Below, piece by piece: positions 1 through 8,951 of a stretch of 64,000 nucleotides of DNA (position 1 is the first letter of the stretch; every line of letters starts with the position of its first letter). Source of the stretch: Flavisphingomonas formosensis (lineage in GTDB: Bacteria; Pseudomonadota; Alphaproteobacteria; Sphingomonadales; Sphingomonadaceae). The notes below the pieces were generated by a model, which saw only the letters and a program-made list of their open reading frames with translations, was not told where the DNA came from and did not search any database. The position numbers and the translations under genes were made by a program. Where the stretch lies: positions 62,001 to 126,000 of the forward strand of contig NZ_WRPK01000014.1 of the NCBI RefSeq assembly GCF_009755815.1, given 5' to 3'.

Positions 1-432
1 CGTGCGCTTGAAATTGGAAGATACGCGCTCGAACGTCTGCTGGATCTCCTCCTTGGAGATCTTGATGTCGTTAGCGCGCGCTTCCTGGATCTGCAGCGTC
101 TCGTCGATCAGGTTGCGGAGCACCTGCAGCCGAAGCCGCTCCTTCTCGTCCTCGGGGATCTTGCCGCCATTCGCGGCTACCACCAGCGCCAGGCGCTGAT
201 CGACGTCCGTGTCGGTGATGATCGTACCGTTTACGATCGCCGTAGCCTTGTGGACGTTCGGATCGCTGTGGCCGAAAACGGTCAGATCCTTCGGCAGGTC
301 GAGCCCCACCGACGGAGTCGCATCGTCATCGTCGCCGACGCTCTGGGCTATCGCCGTGGTGGCGGCCAGCAGCACGCCAGCCATGACGGCCGCCTTGCCC
401 AGCCGCGAGATACCCTTCGATTGTACGATCAC
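1..432 (-). CDS. surA: SurA-type periplasmic chaperone / peptidyl-prolyl isomerase, C-terminus off the left edge
   Basis: This gene starts at a GTG with GGAG six bases upstream and runs off the left edge, so only about 144 residues are visible. The N-terminus reads as a signal peptide (basic start, hydrophobic stretch ending near ATTAIAQ). It is followed by a SurA N-terminal chaperone segment with IVNGTIITDTDVDQRLAL and RLQVLRNLIDETLQIQEA. SurA escorts unfolded outer-membrane proteins, including LptD, through the periplasm. The parvulin domains expected downstream are outside the window. It lies 73 bases downstream of lptD on the same strand, the usual lptD-surA order, and is probably co-transcribed with it. 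An upstream ATG in another frame closes after four codons, which supports the GTG. Confidence 0.9.
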   Translation of the reverse strand, partial: MIVQSKGISRLGKAAVMAGVLLAATTAIAQSVGDDDDATPSVGLDLPKDLTVFGHSDPNVHKATAIVNGTIITDTDVDQRLALVVAANGGKIPEDEKERLRLQVLRNLIDETLQIQEARANDIKISKEEIQQTFERVSSNFKRT

Positions 433-505
433 TCTCGCTCCATATGCTCGCGCTGCCCGCGTGCCTGCTGCGGGCTGCCATCCCCCATGTCGGCTGAACG
501 CACGC

Positions 506-2758
506 TTAGCGGCCCAAATTCTTGAATGCCAGACGCAACAGGACCGTGCTTCCTGCCCGGGCGTCACCGGTTTGATCATAGTCGCGCTTCCAGGTCAGCC
601 CGAATTCGAAACAATCGTCGTCATATTCGACGCCGATGCGATCGCGCACGGGCTGGTAGCCGTCGGCCAGCGACAGCGGATCCTCGCTCTTGCTGGTGAG
701 GTCGACCACCGTCGATCCGAAGATCGACCAGTGCCGGTTGATCGCTATGCGCGCGCCCACCCGGATTTCCTCATGGTCCTGCAAGTCCTCGATATCGTTC
801 ACGATATTCCGGTTGAGGCGGAGATAGTCGACCGTGATGTAGGTCTGCTTGCTGCCGATCGTGGCGTCGATTTCGTTCCGCCGCAGCGCCAGCGTATCCT
901 TGTCGAGCCGGAATCGGTGGCTCAGCTCCAGGAAGTTGCCATAGCGTATCTCGGTACGGCCGACGATGTCCGAGAAGCGATCGGTGAGGCCGGTCCCGAC
1001 CGGGAAGAGCGAGGCCTTGTTGGTCAGGCGATAGCTCTGGCCGATCATCGTGGTGATCGAGAAGCGCGGCCGATCGAAATTCCATTCGAGGCCGTAGGTG
1101 ACCCGGTTGCCATCCTCCCAGCGATCATAGCCAGGGAAGCGATTCAGCGCGAAGATGTTCGAATCGTCGAGGTCGAAGGCGCGCGAATCCTCATTGGGAA
1201 TTTCGAGATTCTTCGTGGGCGGGGCCGCGACCAGCTGGACTCGCGGGGAGAGCACCTGGGTGCCGCCGAACAATTCGCCGACGAACGGCCAGCGCATGTC
1301 CGCGGCGAAGGCGGCGGTGCCGCGGCCTTGCCACCCCGCCATGCCGCGATAAATGTCGACCGAGGTCGAGAGGGTATTGCTGCTATGGTAGACGTCGCCG
1401 CGGCCGAAGGCGGTCAGGGTCAGCTCCTGGCCGAGTGGCGTGATCGTCCGCATATCCCACTCGATGCTGGCAAAGGCGCGTTGCGTGTCCTGTCCGGCTG
1501 TCCGAATGATGCCGAGGCTGTTCGCCTGGATCTGAAGCTGTCCGCCCAGTATCTTCTCCGGAAGGCGTAGCCGATAGTCGATCGCGGGCAAGGCGATCGG
1601 CTGCTTCCCTTGCGAATCCCCCGCGCGAAGCGTCTGCACGTACCAGCCGGCGATCGATAGATAGCTGTCCGCCGTGATCCGCTCAGCATTGACCATCGAG
1701 CGCAGCCGATCGTCATTGCTGATCGAGTAGCGGCGCAGGAACGTGCGGTCGCTCGATAGGCGCAGCACACCGGTCAGCGTCCAGTCGGTACCCAGCTGAA
1801 AGGTGCCATTGGCATCGATATAGCCGCGGATCGAGCGGGTTCCGACCAGGTTGGTCGTGGATTCGCCGATCGTCGTGGCAGGCAGGCGGGTTCCATAGGT
1901 GATCATGCCCCCGACCTGATAGGCGCCATAGGACAGCAGGCTGCGATATTTTGCCTCGAGCGCTGGCAGCACGCCGGTGTAGAGATAGGGCGTGACCGTC
2001 AGGTCCTTGTTCGGCGCGAGCTTGACATAATAGGGCAGCGCCAGCTGGAGCCCGTTGGTCCTGTTATACTGGATTTCGGGCACGAGAAGGCCGGGGCCGC
2101 CGCCGCCATTGCCGTCCGGATGCGAGATGCCGGGCAATGCCAGGATAGGCACGCCGAGGAGCGAGAGCGTCGCATCCTTGTAGAAGACGCGGTGCTTGGC
2201 AGGATTGTGGACCACCCGGACGGCATTGATCTGCCAGAGCGGCGTCTTCGGGCAGCCCTCGGAGCTCACCACAGCGCACGGGGTGTAGGCAGCGTGCTCC
2301 ATCGTCGACACGCCATTCACCCGCGTGCCGTGCACTGCCGCGATGCGCCCGCCATTTTCGAGGACGAGCAGCATATTGTCCGCCACGCCGTCCTTGAGCG
2401 TGTCGGTCAGCTCGACATTGTCGCCATAGGCAATGTCTCCATTGGGATTGCGGATCGCGACGTTGCCGATCGCGCGGACCTGGCCGGTCGTCCGGTTCCA
2501 GGTCACCGTGTCGGCATGGAGTTCGTTGCCGTCGCGCAGCATGTGCACGGTTCCGGAAGCGGTGACGACGTCTGCCTTGTCGTCATAGGTCAGCGTATCG
2601 GCGGTGAATGTCACCTGCTGGTCATCCGCCGGCGGGGGCGTATCGGTAACGGGGGCGACGGCGGGCTCCGGACGCGTCAGATCCTGCGCACGAACGGCCG
2701 TGGCGGTGGAGAGCACCAACGGCAATGCGGACAGGCAAAGCAAACGAACCCTGATCAC
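506..2758 (-). CDS. lptD: LPS-assembly protein LptD (outer-membrane LPS translocon)
   Basis: LptD forms the outer-membrane beta-barrel that, with LptE, inserts lipopolysaccharide into the outer leaflet. The product is about 750 residues, normal for the family. It has a signal peptide (VIRVRLLCLSALPLVL, then AVRAQ), an N-terminal OstA/LptA-like beta-jellyroll (residues about 45-150, with DTLTYDDKADVVTASGTV) and a long barrel ending in LRLAFKNLGR. Cysteines are present near CAVVSSEGC and in the C-terminal part, compatible with LptD disulfides. I chose GTG 2758 because GGGGA lies just upstream and the signal peptide then starts cleanly; an in-frame GTG at 2776 adds six residues. surA follows on the same strand. 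Confidence 0.93.
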   Translation of the reverse strand: MIRVRLLCLSALPLVLSTATAVRAQDLTRPEPAVAPVTDTPPPADDQQVTFTADTLTYDDKADVVTASGTVHMLRDGNELHADTVTWNRTTGQVRAIGNVAIRNPNGDIAYGDNVELTDTLKDGVADNMLLVLENGGRIAAVHGTRVNGVSTMEHAAYTPCAVVSSEGCPKTPLWQINAVRVVHNPAKHRVFYKDATLSLLGVPILALPGISHPDGNGGGGPGLLVPEIQYNRTNGLQLALPYYVKLAPNKDLTVTPYLYTGVLPALEAKYRSLLSYGAYQVGGMITYGTRLPATTIGESTTNLVGTRSIRGYIDANGTFQLGTDWTLTGVLRLSSDRTFLRRYSISNDDRLRSMVNAERITADSYLSIAGWYVQTLRAGDSQGKQPIALPAIDYRLRLPEKILGGQLQIQANSLGIIRTAGQDTQRAFASIEWDMRTITPLGQELTLTAFGRGDVYHSSNTLSTSVDIYRGMAGWQGRGTAAFAADMRWPFVGELFGGTQVLSPRVQLVAAPPTKNLEIPNEDSRAFDLDDSNIFALNRFPGYDRWEDGNRVTYGLEWNFDRPRFSITTMIGQSYRLTNKASLFPVGTGLTDRFSDIVGRTEIRYGNFLELSHRFRLDKDTLALRRNEIDATIGSKQTYITVDYLRLNRNIVNDIEDLQDHEEIRVGARIAINRHWSIFGSTVVDLTSKSEDPLSLADGYQPVRDRIGVEYDDDCFEFGLTWKRDYDQTGDARAGSTVLLRLAFKNLGR

Positions 2759-3004
2759 ATGTCCCCGCGCGACCACCCTACGAAGGAGCGCCTATCGCAT
2801 CTGTCTCGCCAGCCTGCAATCACTTGCGGCTCGGCCCATCCGAACTTCCCGGCATCCCCGGGTCGCGGCAGCGGCTGCGAGCCGTTGCGACGGCCATTCC
2901 AAAACGCGCTTGCGTTCCTAAATCGGTCGCTTCGAGCCTTGGCGGTTTCGCGGCGTCGCATTCCGTTCTAGAGCCTGTCCTTCGCTGAGGAGGTTTGCCT
3001 TTCC

Positions 3005-4459
3005 ATGCTGGTCCGTTTTTCCGATACCCGTCCGTCCGGCGCCTATGTTCTCGCTCTCCCCGTCGCAGCCGGTACCGCGCTCGATCCCGCGCTGCCGCCG
3101 CTCGCCGCCAGCGCCGCCGGCGCGGCGCGCTTCGAGGGCGACAAGGGCAACATCCTCGAGCTGTATTTGCCGGAAGAGGGCGGGGTGCGTCGTACCCTGC
3201 TGTCCGGCGCCGGCTCCAATCCGGACGCAAAGGCCTGGGAAGCGCTGGGCTCGGCTCTGTCGGCACGCTTGCTAACCTCGGGTGAGGAAGTGCTGGTCGT
3301 CGATCTGTCGCGCGCAGGGACGGATGCAGGGGCCGGCGCGCATATCGCTTTCGGCGCGCTGCTGCGCAGCTGGCGCTACGACCTCTACCGTACCCGCTTG
3401 CCTGAAAAATCGCGCCCGAGCCTCAAGGAGGTCGTCATCGTCGGCGCGCCCGCGGGCGTCGAGGCCGCATGGGCGCCGCTGGAGGGCCTGGCCCAGGGCA
3501 TCGCTTTCACGCGCGAGCTGGTCTCCGAGCCTGCCAACATCATCTATCCGGAAAGCTTTGTCGAACGCTGCCTGCCGATGCGTGAGCTCGGTGTCGAGAT
3601 CAGCGTGCTGGACGAGGATGCGATGCGCGCCGCCGGCATGGGGGCGCTGCTCGGCGTTGCGCAGGGATCGGATCGTCCCGCACGCCTGCTCGTGATGCGC
3701 TGGAACGGCACCGGAGACAGCGGCAATCCGCCGCTCGCCTTCGTGGGCAAGGGCGTGACCTTCGATACCGGCGGCATCTCGCTGAAGCCGCCGGCGGGCA
3801 TGGAGGACATGAAGTGGGACATGGGCGGGGCCGGTGCGGTGGCGGGCGCCATTCGCGCTCTCGCCGCGCGCAAGGCGAAGGTGCATGTCGTCGGCATCTG
3901 CGGACTCGTCGAAAACATGCCCGACGGCAAGGCGCAGCGCCCCGGCGATGTCGTCACCACCATGTCCGGCCAGACCGTCGAGGTGATCAACACCGATGCC
4001 GAGGGCCGGCTGGTGCTGTGCGATGCGCTCACCTGGGTGCAGAAAAATTATCAGCCGCATACGATCATCGATCTCGCGACGCTGACCGGCGCGATGATCA
4101 TCGCGCTCGGCCACGAGCATGGGGGCCTCTTTTCGAACAGCGACACGCTGGCCGATCAGCTTCTCGCCGCCGGCAAGGCTTCGGGCGACGCGCTGTGGCG
4201 CTTCCCGCTTTCCGATGCCTATGACAAGCTGATCGAATCGCCGATCGCTGACATGAAGAATGTCGGTCCGCGCGATGCCGGCTCGATCTCGGCGGCCCAG
4301 TTCCTGCTGCGCTACATCGAAGGCGATACGCGTTGGGCGCATCTCGATATCGCCGGCATGGTCTGGGCGGCGAAGCCGGGCACGCTGTGGGACAAGGGCG
4401 CGACCGGCTTCGGCGTGCGCCTGCTCGATCAGTTCGTCGCGGATAATTTCGAGCGCTGA
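3005..4459 (+). CDS. pepA: Leucyl aminopeptidase, M17 family (PepA)
   Basis: This is a cytosolic dimetal aminopeptidase that removes N-terminal residues from peptides. The product is 484 residues, the usual M17 length. The catalytic C-terminal domain is clear: KGVTFDTGGISLKP (metal ligands and catalytic Lys), DMKWDMGGAGAV, and the family signature NTDAEGRLVL at residues about 329-338. The start ATG is preceded by AGGAGG about 12 bases upstream. It diverges from lptD and is followed after 19 bases by holC, an order common in proteobacteria where pepA and holC are paired. I see no missing active-site residue. Confidence 0.95.
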   Translation: MLVRFSDTRPSGAYVLALPVAAGTALDPALPPLAASAAGAARFEGDKGNILELYLPEEGGVRRTLLSGAGSNPDAKAWEALGSALSARLLTSGEEVLVVDLSRAGTDAGAGAHIAFGALLRSWRYDLYRTRLPEKSRPSLKEVVIVGAPAGVEAAWAPLEGLAQGIAFTRELVSEPANIIYPESFVERCLPMRELGVEISVLDEDAMRAAGMGALLGVAQGSDRPARLLVMRWNGTGDSGNPPLAFVGKGVTFDTGGISLKPPAGMEDMKWDMGGAGAVAGAIRALAARKAKVHVVGICGLVENMPDGKAQRPGDVVTTMSGQTVEVINTDAEGRLVLCDALTWVQKNYQPHTIIDLATLTGAMIIALGHEHGGLFSNSDTLADQLLAAGKASGDALWRFPLSDAYDKLIESPIADMKNVGPRDAGSISAAQFLLRYIEGDTRWAHLDIAGMVWAAKPGTLWDKGATGFGVRLLDQFVADNFER

Positions 4460-4478
4460 GCCGGCAGAGGCGGGCGCC

Positions 4479-4919
4479 GTGCGCGTTGATTTCTATCATC
4501 TCGCCGCGACGCCCGTCGAACGCGCGCTGCCGCGTATTGCAGAGCGAATCGTCGAAGGCGGCGGGCGGCTGCTCGTCGTTGCCGAAGAGAGGAGCTTGCT
4601 CGCACGGCTGGATGCGCATCTATGGACCTATCGACCGGACAGCTTCCTGCCGCATGGCCTGGCAGGGGAAGAGGGAGAGGCCGATCAGCTGGTCCTGCTG
4701 AGCAATGCGCCGGTGCCGCTCAACGCTGCCCGGGCTGTCGCGCTGGTGGATGGGCGCTGGCGGGAAGAGGCGCTCGCATTTGATCGCGCATTCCATTTCT
4801 TCGATTCGCTGACGATCGATGCTGCCCGGGCCGCCTGGCGCGGATTGGCCGGCCGGGACGGGATCGATCGATATTTCTGGCGCCAGGACGAAGCAGGGCG
4901 CTGGAAGGAAGCGGGTTGA
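4479..4919 (+). CDS. holC: DNA polymerase III chi subunit (HolC)
   Basis: HolC (chi) links the clamp-loader complex to single-strand DNA-binding protein during replication. The protein is 146 residues and starts VRVDFYHLAATPVERALPRI, then has RLLVVAEERSLLARLDAHLW and the typical segment TYRPDSFLPHGLAGE. The C-terminus ends RYFWRQDEAGRWKEAG. The GTG start lies 19 bases after the pepA stop codon, and the FYHL start matches the family. The reading frame stays open upstream inside pepA, but that part is a shadow. The tight spacing suggests one transcript with pepA. Confidence 0.9.
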   Translation: MRVDFYHLAATPVERALPRIAERIVEGGGRLLVVAEERSLLARLDAHLWTYRPDSFLPHGLAGEEGEADQLVLLSNAPVPLNAARAVALVDGRWREEALAFDRAFHFFDSLTIDAARAAWRGLAGRDGIDRYFWRQDEAGRWKEAG

Positions 4920-5078
4920 TCGGCCAGTACGCGGTATTTTTATCATAAAGCCGCTTGCGTCCGGTTATATCTGATGCAGATGCGTAGAATATTCTTTGTA
5001 AAAAGACGCATTCGTCATTAATCTGCCTGTCGTTTGGAGAGCGGGGTAGCCGCCACGAACCTAGCGAAGGAGAGCGAG

Positions 5079-6263
5079 ATGGAGCGCGCGGCACGGATTG
5101 CGATCGCCAGGGAGGTGATCGGCATGATCGAGCGGGACGAGATGCAATATGCGAACGAGCCGGCTTGGGAGGTCGACATCGGCCGTTTCACCGACAAGGC
5201 GCGGTTCCTGAAGGAAAAGGAGGAATTCTTCCTCAATCGCCCGCAGCTCGTCGCCTATTCCGCCGATATTCCCGAAAATGGGGATTATTACGCGACATCG
5301 ATCGCAGGAAAGCCGATCCTGCTGACGCGCGGCAAGGACGGCAAAGCGCGGGCTTTCCTCAATGCCTGCCGCCACCGCGGCGTGCAGCTGGCCGAAGGCT
5401 GCGGCCACGCCTCCACCTTCACCTGCCCCTATCATGCCTGGACGTTCAACTCGCATGGCGACCTGATCGGCGTGCCGAGCAAGGACTCGTTTGACGGACT
5501 GCTCGAGGATCGCGGCCTGATCGCCTTGCCGATCCACGAGGAAATCGGCGTGATCGTCGTCCATCCGCAACCGGACGGCCATCTTGATTTCGACGCGTTC
5601 ATGGGGCCGATGAAACAGCATCTTGCCGGTTACCACATGGAAAATCTCCGGTTGATCAGCGGCCACAGTCAGACGGCGCGGATCAACTGGAAGCATGCGG
5701 TGGATGGCGGCGTGGAGGGCTATCATGTGCCCTTCCTGCATCCCCAGACCGTCGGGCCCATGACCCTCAAATTCTTCCGCCATATCGATTTCGGCCTGCA
5801 TCACTCGCTGGTGAATGTCAGTCCGGAGATGCTTGCGATGCGGGACATGCCGGAAGAGGAATGGCCGGAATATTGCGGCTTCTCCGTTTCCAATGCGATT
5901 TTCCCCAATACGATCGTGAGCGTCGGCGAAGGCATGGCGATATTCCAGCGCAGCGATCCGAGCGACGATCCGGGTCGATGCGATTACAACATCCGCTTCT
6001 ACGGATGGGGCCGGAATCCGGACGCGGAACAGAAGGCACGCGACGAGGCGATGGCGGCGATGGTGCTCACCGTTGCGATGGAAGAGGACATGAAGGTCCA
6101 GTCCAACTCGCAGATCATGATGGAGAATGGTGCGGTCCCGTCGATCATCTTCGGTCGGCGCGAGCAGAATGTCCTGCGCATGCATAAGAATTACGACAGG
6201 CTGATCGGCCACGATGCCGAAGCCGCGCTTGCTGTCGAGCGGCTGGACGAAGCAGCGGAGTAA
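5079..6263 (+). CDS. Rieske [2Fe-2S] aromatic-ring-hydroxylating oxygenase, large (alpha) subunit type
   Basis: The protein has 394 residues and both hallmarks of a Rieske non-heme iron oxygenase. The Rieske cluster ligands are C97, H99, C116 and H119 (CRH...CPYH), and the mononuclear-iron helix EGYHVPFLH supplies an H-x4-H pair after a conserved aspartate region. Such enzymes use electrons from a ferredoxin or reductase to hydroxylate or demethylate aromatic or polycyclic substrates. No beta subunit, ferredoxin or reductase gene is adjacent, so the electron donor must be encoded elsewhere. The start was set by AAGGAG six bases before ATG 5079; an earlier in-frame ATG at 5034 lacks such a site. 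The substrate cannot be told from sequence. Confidence 0.88.
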   Translation: MERAARIAIAREVIGMIERDEMQYANEPAWEVDIGRFTDKARFLKEKEEFFLNRPQLVAYSADIPENGDYYATSIAGKPILLTRGKDGKARAFLNACRHRGVQLAEGCGHASTFTCPYHAWTFNSHGDLIGVPSKDSFDGLLEDRGLIALPIHEEIGVIVVHPQPDGHLDFDAFMGPMKQHLAGYHMENLRLISGHSQTARINWKHAVDGGVEGYHVPFLHPQTVGPMTLKFFRHIDFGLHHSLVNVSPEMLAMRDMPEEEWPEYCGFSVSNAIFPNTIVSVGEGMAIFQRSDPSDDPGRCDYNIRFYGWGRNPDAEQKARDEAMAAMVLTVAMEEDMKVQSNSQIMMENGAVPSIIFGRREQNVLRMHKNYDRLIGHDAEAALAVERLDEAAE

Positions 6264-6402
6264 TATCAAGTATCAGGAATTGGGGAGGGCGGCGTGCCGG
6301 TCGATTCCGGCGCGCTGCCCTTGTGATCGTGCAACCTTGATGATGATCGCAGCCATCGATCGCGGACGATAGCCCGGCGCGGATAGGGATGGAGGAGAGG
6401 GC

Positions 6403-6993
6403 ATGACGATCCGCCTGATCGTGGCGCTCCATGGCGTCGGTTCGTGCGCAGCGGACATCGCGCCTTTCGGCGAGGCGCTTGCCGCTGCGATCGGCGCGGA
6501 AGCGGTCGCGCTGGACGGGCCGGAACCTTATGACATGCCTCCGCCGCGAGGGCGGCAGTGGTTTTCCATCAAGGGCGTGACCGAGACCAATCGGCCCGCC
6601 CGCGTGGCGGCGGCGTTGCCGGGCTTGCTCGCACGGATCGACGGCTTGGCCCATGACCGGGGCGTTGCACGGAATGCGATCGCACTGGCCGGCTTCAGCC
6701 AGGGATCGATCATGTCGCTCGCGGCGGTGGTGGGCGGCGGCACGTTCGGGGCCGTTGTGGCTGTAGCAGGGCGGCTGGCGGCTCCGCTATCCCCGGCGCG
6801 GTCGGGATCGCCCGCGGTGCTGCTGCTGCACGATAAGCTCGACACGATGATGCCGTTCCCACTCGCCGGCGAGGCTGAGGCGGCGCTCCGCGCGGCTGGA
6901 CATGACGTCTCGCTGATGGCGAGCGAAGGCTATGGCCACGCCATCGGAGCGGATATGACGGCCGCTGCGATAGAATTTCTGCGCGGCTTGTGA
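6403..6993 (+). CDS. Alpha/beta hydrolase of the phospholipase/carboxylesterase type
   Basis: This 196-residue protein fits the small carboxylesterase/phospholipase family (YpfH/EstB-like). It has an N-terminal strand with the oxyanion motif LIVALHGVGS, the nucleophile elbow GFSQGS (Ser near residue 106), an aspartate in LLLHDKLDTMMP and a histidine in EGYGHAI near the C-terminus. These positions complete a Ser-Asp-His triad. It should hydrolyse short ester bonds in the cytoplasm; the substrate is unknown. The start ATG follows GGAGGAGAGGGC, a good ribosome-binding site. It is the last plus-strand gene before a perfect hairpin at 6999-7027. Confidence 0.85.
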   Translation: MTIRLIVALHGVGSCAADIAPFGEALAAAIGAEAVALDGPEPYDMPPPRGRQWFSIKGVTETNRPARVAAALPGLLARIDGLAHDRGVARNAIALAGFSQGSIMSLAAVVGGGTFGAVVAVAGRLAAPLSPARSGSPAVLLLHDKLDTMMPFPLAGEAEAALRAAGHDVSLMASEGYGHAIGADMTAAAIEFLRGL

Positions 6994-6998
6994 CGAGA

Positions 6999-7027
6999 GC
7001 CCCCGGCCGGTTCGTCCGGCCGGGGGC
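6999..7027. terminator. Perfect 12-bp hairpin between convergent genes
   Basis: Two arms, GCCCCCGGCCGG at 6999-7010 and its exact complement at 7016-7027, enclose a TTCGT loop. It lies six bases after the hydrolase stop codon and 25 bases from the end of the convergent RcnB-like gene. The position suggests a bidirectional terminator, although neither side has a strong T tract. Confidence 0.75.
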
Positions 7028-7051
7028 CATGGGCCTCTATGTCTAGCGGGA

Positions 7052-7375
7052 TCAGCGGATGCCGTTGACGATCACCGAGCTGATGATCCCGCTGGCGATG
7101 CCGACCAGCACCGCGTCATTGCCCGACTGGACCCAGCGATAGCCCTTGGGCGCGGGGCGCAGATGATAACGGTTGGGGGTGCTGATCACCCGATAGTTTC
7201 GAGCATAGCGGTGATTGAAACGATCGCCCTTGTGCCAGCTACGATACTTAACCGTGGTGACCTTCTTCTTCACGATCACCTGCTTCTGTACGGGCGGGCG
7301 GTGATCATAAGGAGCCGCGAGCACCGGCGTTGCGACGACGGAGGCGGCCAGCGCGGCGAGGATCAGCTTCTTCAT
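7052..7375 (-). CDS. RcnB-family periplasmic protein
   Basis: This small secreted protein has 107 residues: signal peptide MKKLILAALAASVVATPVLA, then a basic, histidine-rich segment (YDHRPPVQKQVIVKKK), a tyrosine/arginine-rich middle with SWHKGDRFNHRYARNY and a C-terminus with APKGYRWVQSGNDAVLV. The WxxGxR...Y and P.GYRWV pattern is typical of the RcnB/DUF1236-like family. E. coli RcnB is linked to nickel/cobalt homeostasis, but most members are uncharacterised. The ATG at 7375 is chosen because GGGAGATATACG precedes it. It stands alone and converges on the hydrolase gene. Confidence 0.8.
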   Translation of the reverse strand: MKKLILAALAASVVATPVLAAPYDHRPPVQKQVIVKKKVTTVKYRSWHKGDRFNHRYARNYRVISTPNRYHLRPAPKGYRWVQSGNDAVLVGIASGIISSVIVNGIR

Positions 7376-7635
7376 CGTATATCTCCCTTCACGAACGCCG
7401 TGATTGGCGTTGAGAGGAAAATGCGTTCGGCCTGTCGCACGATTTTGTCGGGGTCTGGAGAAAAGTGTCGCGAATTGTATCGCCGGAGACATGGTAAGCG
7501 GGGCAGGCCCGCCAATGCGCTGCGGGCGCGTTTCCAAGCGGCTTTCAGGCTTGCCGGCGGAACATTTGTCGCGGCCTTCGGGTTGATGGCTTCGTTACGG
7601 CAGCGACCATCGCGCGCCGGTCTGGAGAAGGCCCC

Positions 7636-7821
7636 ATGTTGATCAACATCATCATCGTTCTCATCGTGGTCGGCGTGCTGCTATGGCTCGTCAACAATTA
7701 CATCCCGATGGCCGGATCGATCAAAACCATCCTCAACGCGGTCGTCGTCATCTTCGTGATTCTCTGGCTGCTGCAGGCTTTCGGCCTGCTTGGCTCGGTG
7801 GGCAGCATCAACGTTCACTGA
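7636..7821 (+). CDS. Small two-helix membrane protein (Thivi_2564 family type)
   Basis: The 61-residue protein has two predicted transmembrane helices (about residues 2-20 and 29-52) separated by NNYIPMAGSIK. GGAGAAG lies seven bases before the ATG. The pattern LLWLVNNYIPM...ILNAVVVI matches a widespread small membrane protein family of unknown function (often named Thivi_2564). The gene diverges from the RcnB-like gene across a 260-bp spacer, so it has its own promoter region. No function can be assigned. Confidence 0.8.
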   Translation: MLINIIIVLIVVGVLLWLVNNYIPMAGSIKTILNAVVVIFVILWLLQAFGLLGSVGSINVH

Positions 7822-8300
7822 CGTCTGGATCCGTCCGGCGTGACGGCTTTGCCGTGGCGCCGGCGGCCGACTGCGGCGAGAGCCTCGTTGATCGCCTAGT
7901 GGGGCTCGCATCTCGCCGAGCTGGCAATCGTCCTGGTCCTCTCCCGCCTTTGCCTCTGATGGCGGTGCAGGACGCGCGGCCTTGTCAAAATTCGTCACCG
8001 CAGGGGTCAGTTTTCGGAGTAACCAAGAGTTTCGACCTGCTCACTGCTTCGGTCTGGGCATGATCGCCTTTCCGCTATGTGATGTGGTGGCGACGGGTGT
8101 CCGCCGAGGCATCTCGCTGCTTTTGGTGCGCGCTGCGGAACTCCTGCTGTTCCGGCGCATTCCCGGGGTGGGCCGTTGGCTCGGCTTGCGAACGGCCGGT
8201 TGACCGGACGACGTCGCCGTCCCAATGGATGGAAAGTCGGCGCCATTTGAAACCTGACGTCGATTTGCCTATGTACGGGTTGTTCCGTTCGGAGGATTGG
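7822..8300. other. 479-bp stretch without a recognisable gene
   Basis: Open frames on both strands here give low-complexity arginine/serine-rich translations with no family resemblance and no supported start. The stretch separates the small membrane protein from the Tim44-like gene and should contain the promoter of the Tim44/mltA/Smr operon. I see no strong hairpin or repeat in it. Confidence 0.6.
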
Positions 8301-8951
8301 TTGGTCGAGATCATCATATTGGCGATGGTGGCCCTGCTGGTAGGGCTGCGGCTGTTCAGCGTGCTGGGCCGTCGCACCGGCCATGAGCAGCCGATCGCGA
8401 AGCCGGCGGAGGCGCCTGCGCAGCCCGCGCCGGTGAGTCGCCCGATCGCCGATCTTGCGCCCCAGCCGATCTCGCCTGCGGATACGGCGATAACGCCTGC
8501 TGCAATGGACGGCATTCGCCAGATCGTACAGGCCGATGCTCTGTTCGACGTGCGGCGTTTTCTGGAAGGAGCCCGCTCGGCCTACCGCATGATATTGGAA
8601 GCCTTCTGGCGCGGCGACGAAGGCGAGCTGGGCCGGCTGGTCGACGGCGACGTTCGCGAGGCGTTCGCCCAGGCTATCGCCGATCGTAAGGCGGCGGGCC
8701 ACCTATTGGAGAATCGCCTGGTATCGATCGAAAACGCATCGATCGAGGCGGCGCGGCTCGACGGCCAGATGGCGGTAATCACGGTGCGCTTCGACGCTGA
8801 TATCGCGGCGGTGACGCGCGATGCCGATGGCAACGTCATTGCCGGCTCGCTCAGCGATGCCGTGCCGACGCACGATCTGTGGACCTTCAGCCGGCATGTC
8901 CGTGCGGAGGATCCCAACTGGATTCTGGTCGAGACCGACGAGGCGGCGTGA
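8301..8951 (+). CDS. Tim44/TimA-like domain protein
   Basis: The protein has about 216 residues. It opens with one membrane helix (VEIIILAMVALLVGLRLFSVLG), then the conserved RTGHE motif, a proline/alanine-rich linker and a Tim44-like domain (about residues 75-215) with DVRRFLEGARSAYRMILEAFWRGD and a C-terminal WILVETDEA strand. Alphaproteobacterial TimA resembles the mitochondrial import component Tim44, and its bacterial role is not settled. I chose the TTG start because GGAGG sits five bases upstream and the membrane helix then begins at once; the frame stays open further upstream without a better site. Its TGA overlaps the GTG start of mltA (GTGA), indicating translational coupling. Confidence 0.85.
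   Translation: MVEIIILAMVALLVGLRLFSVLGRRTGHEQPIAKPAEAPAQPAPVSRPIADLAPQPISPADTAITPAAMDGIRQIVQADALFDVRRFLEGARSAYRMILEAFWRGDEGELGRLVDGDVREAFAQAIADRKAAGHLLENRLVSIENASIEAARLDGQMAVITVRFDADIAAVTRDADGNVIAGSLSDAVPTHDLWTFSRHVRAEDPNWILVETDEAA

Noticed and set aside
209-1570. 453-codon plus-strand open frame
   Set aside because: Antisense of lptD and surA, both of which are clearly recognised on the minus strand.
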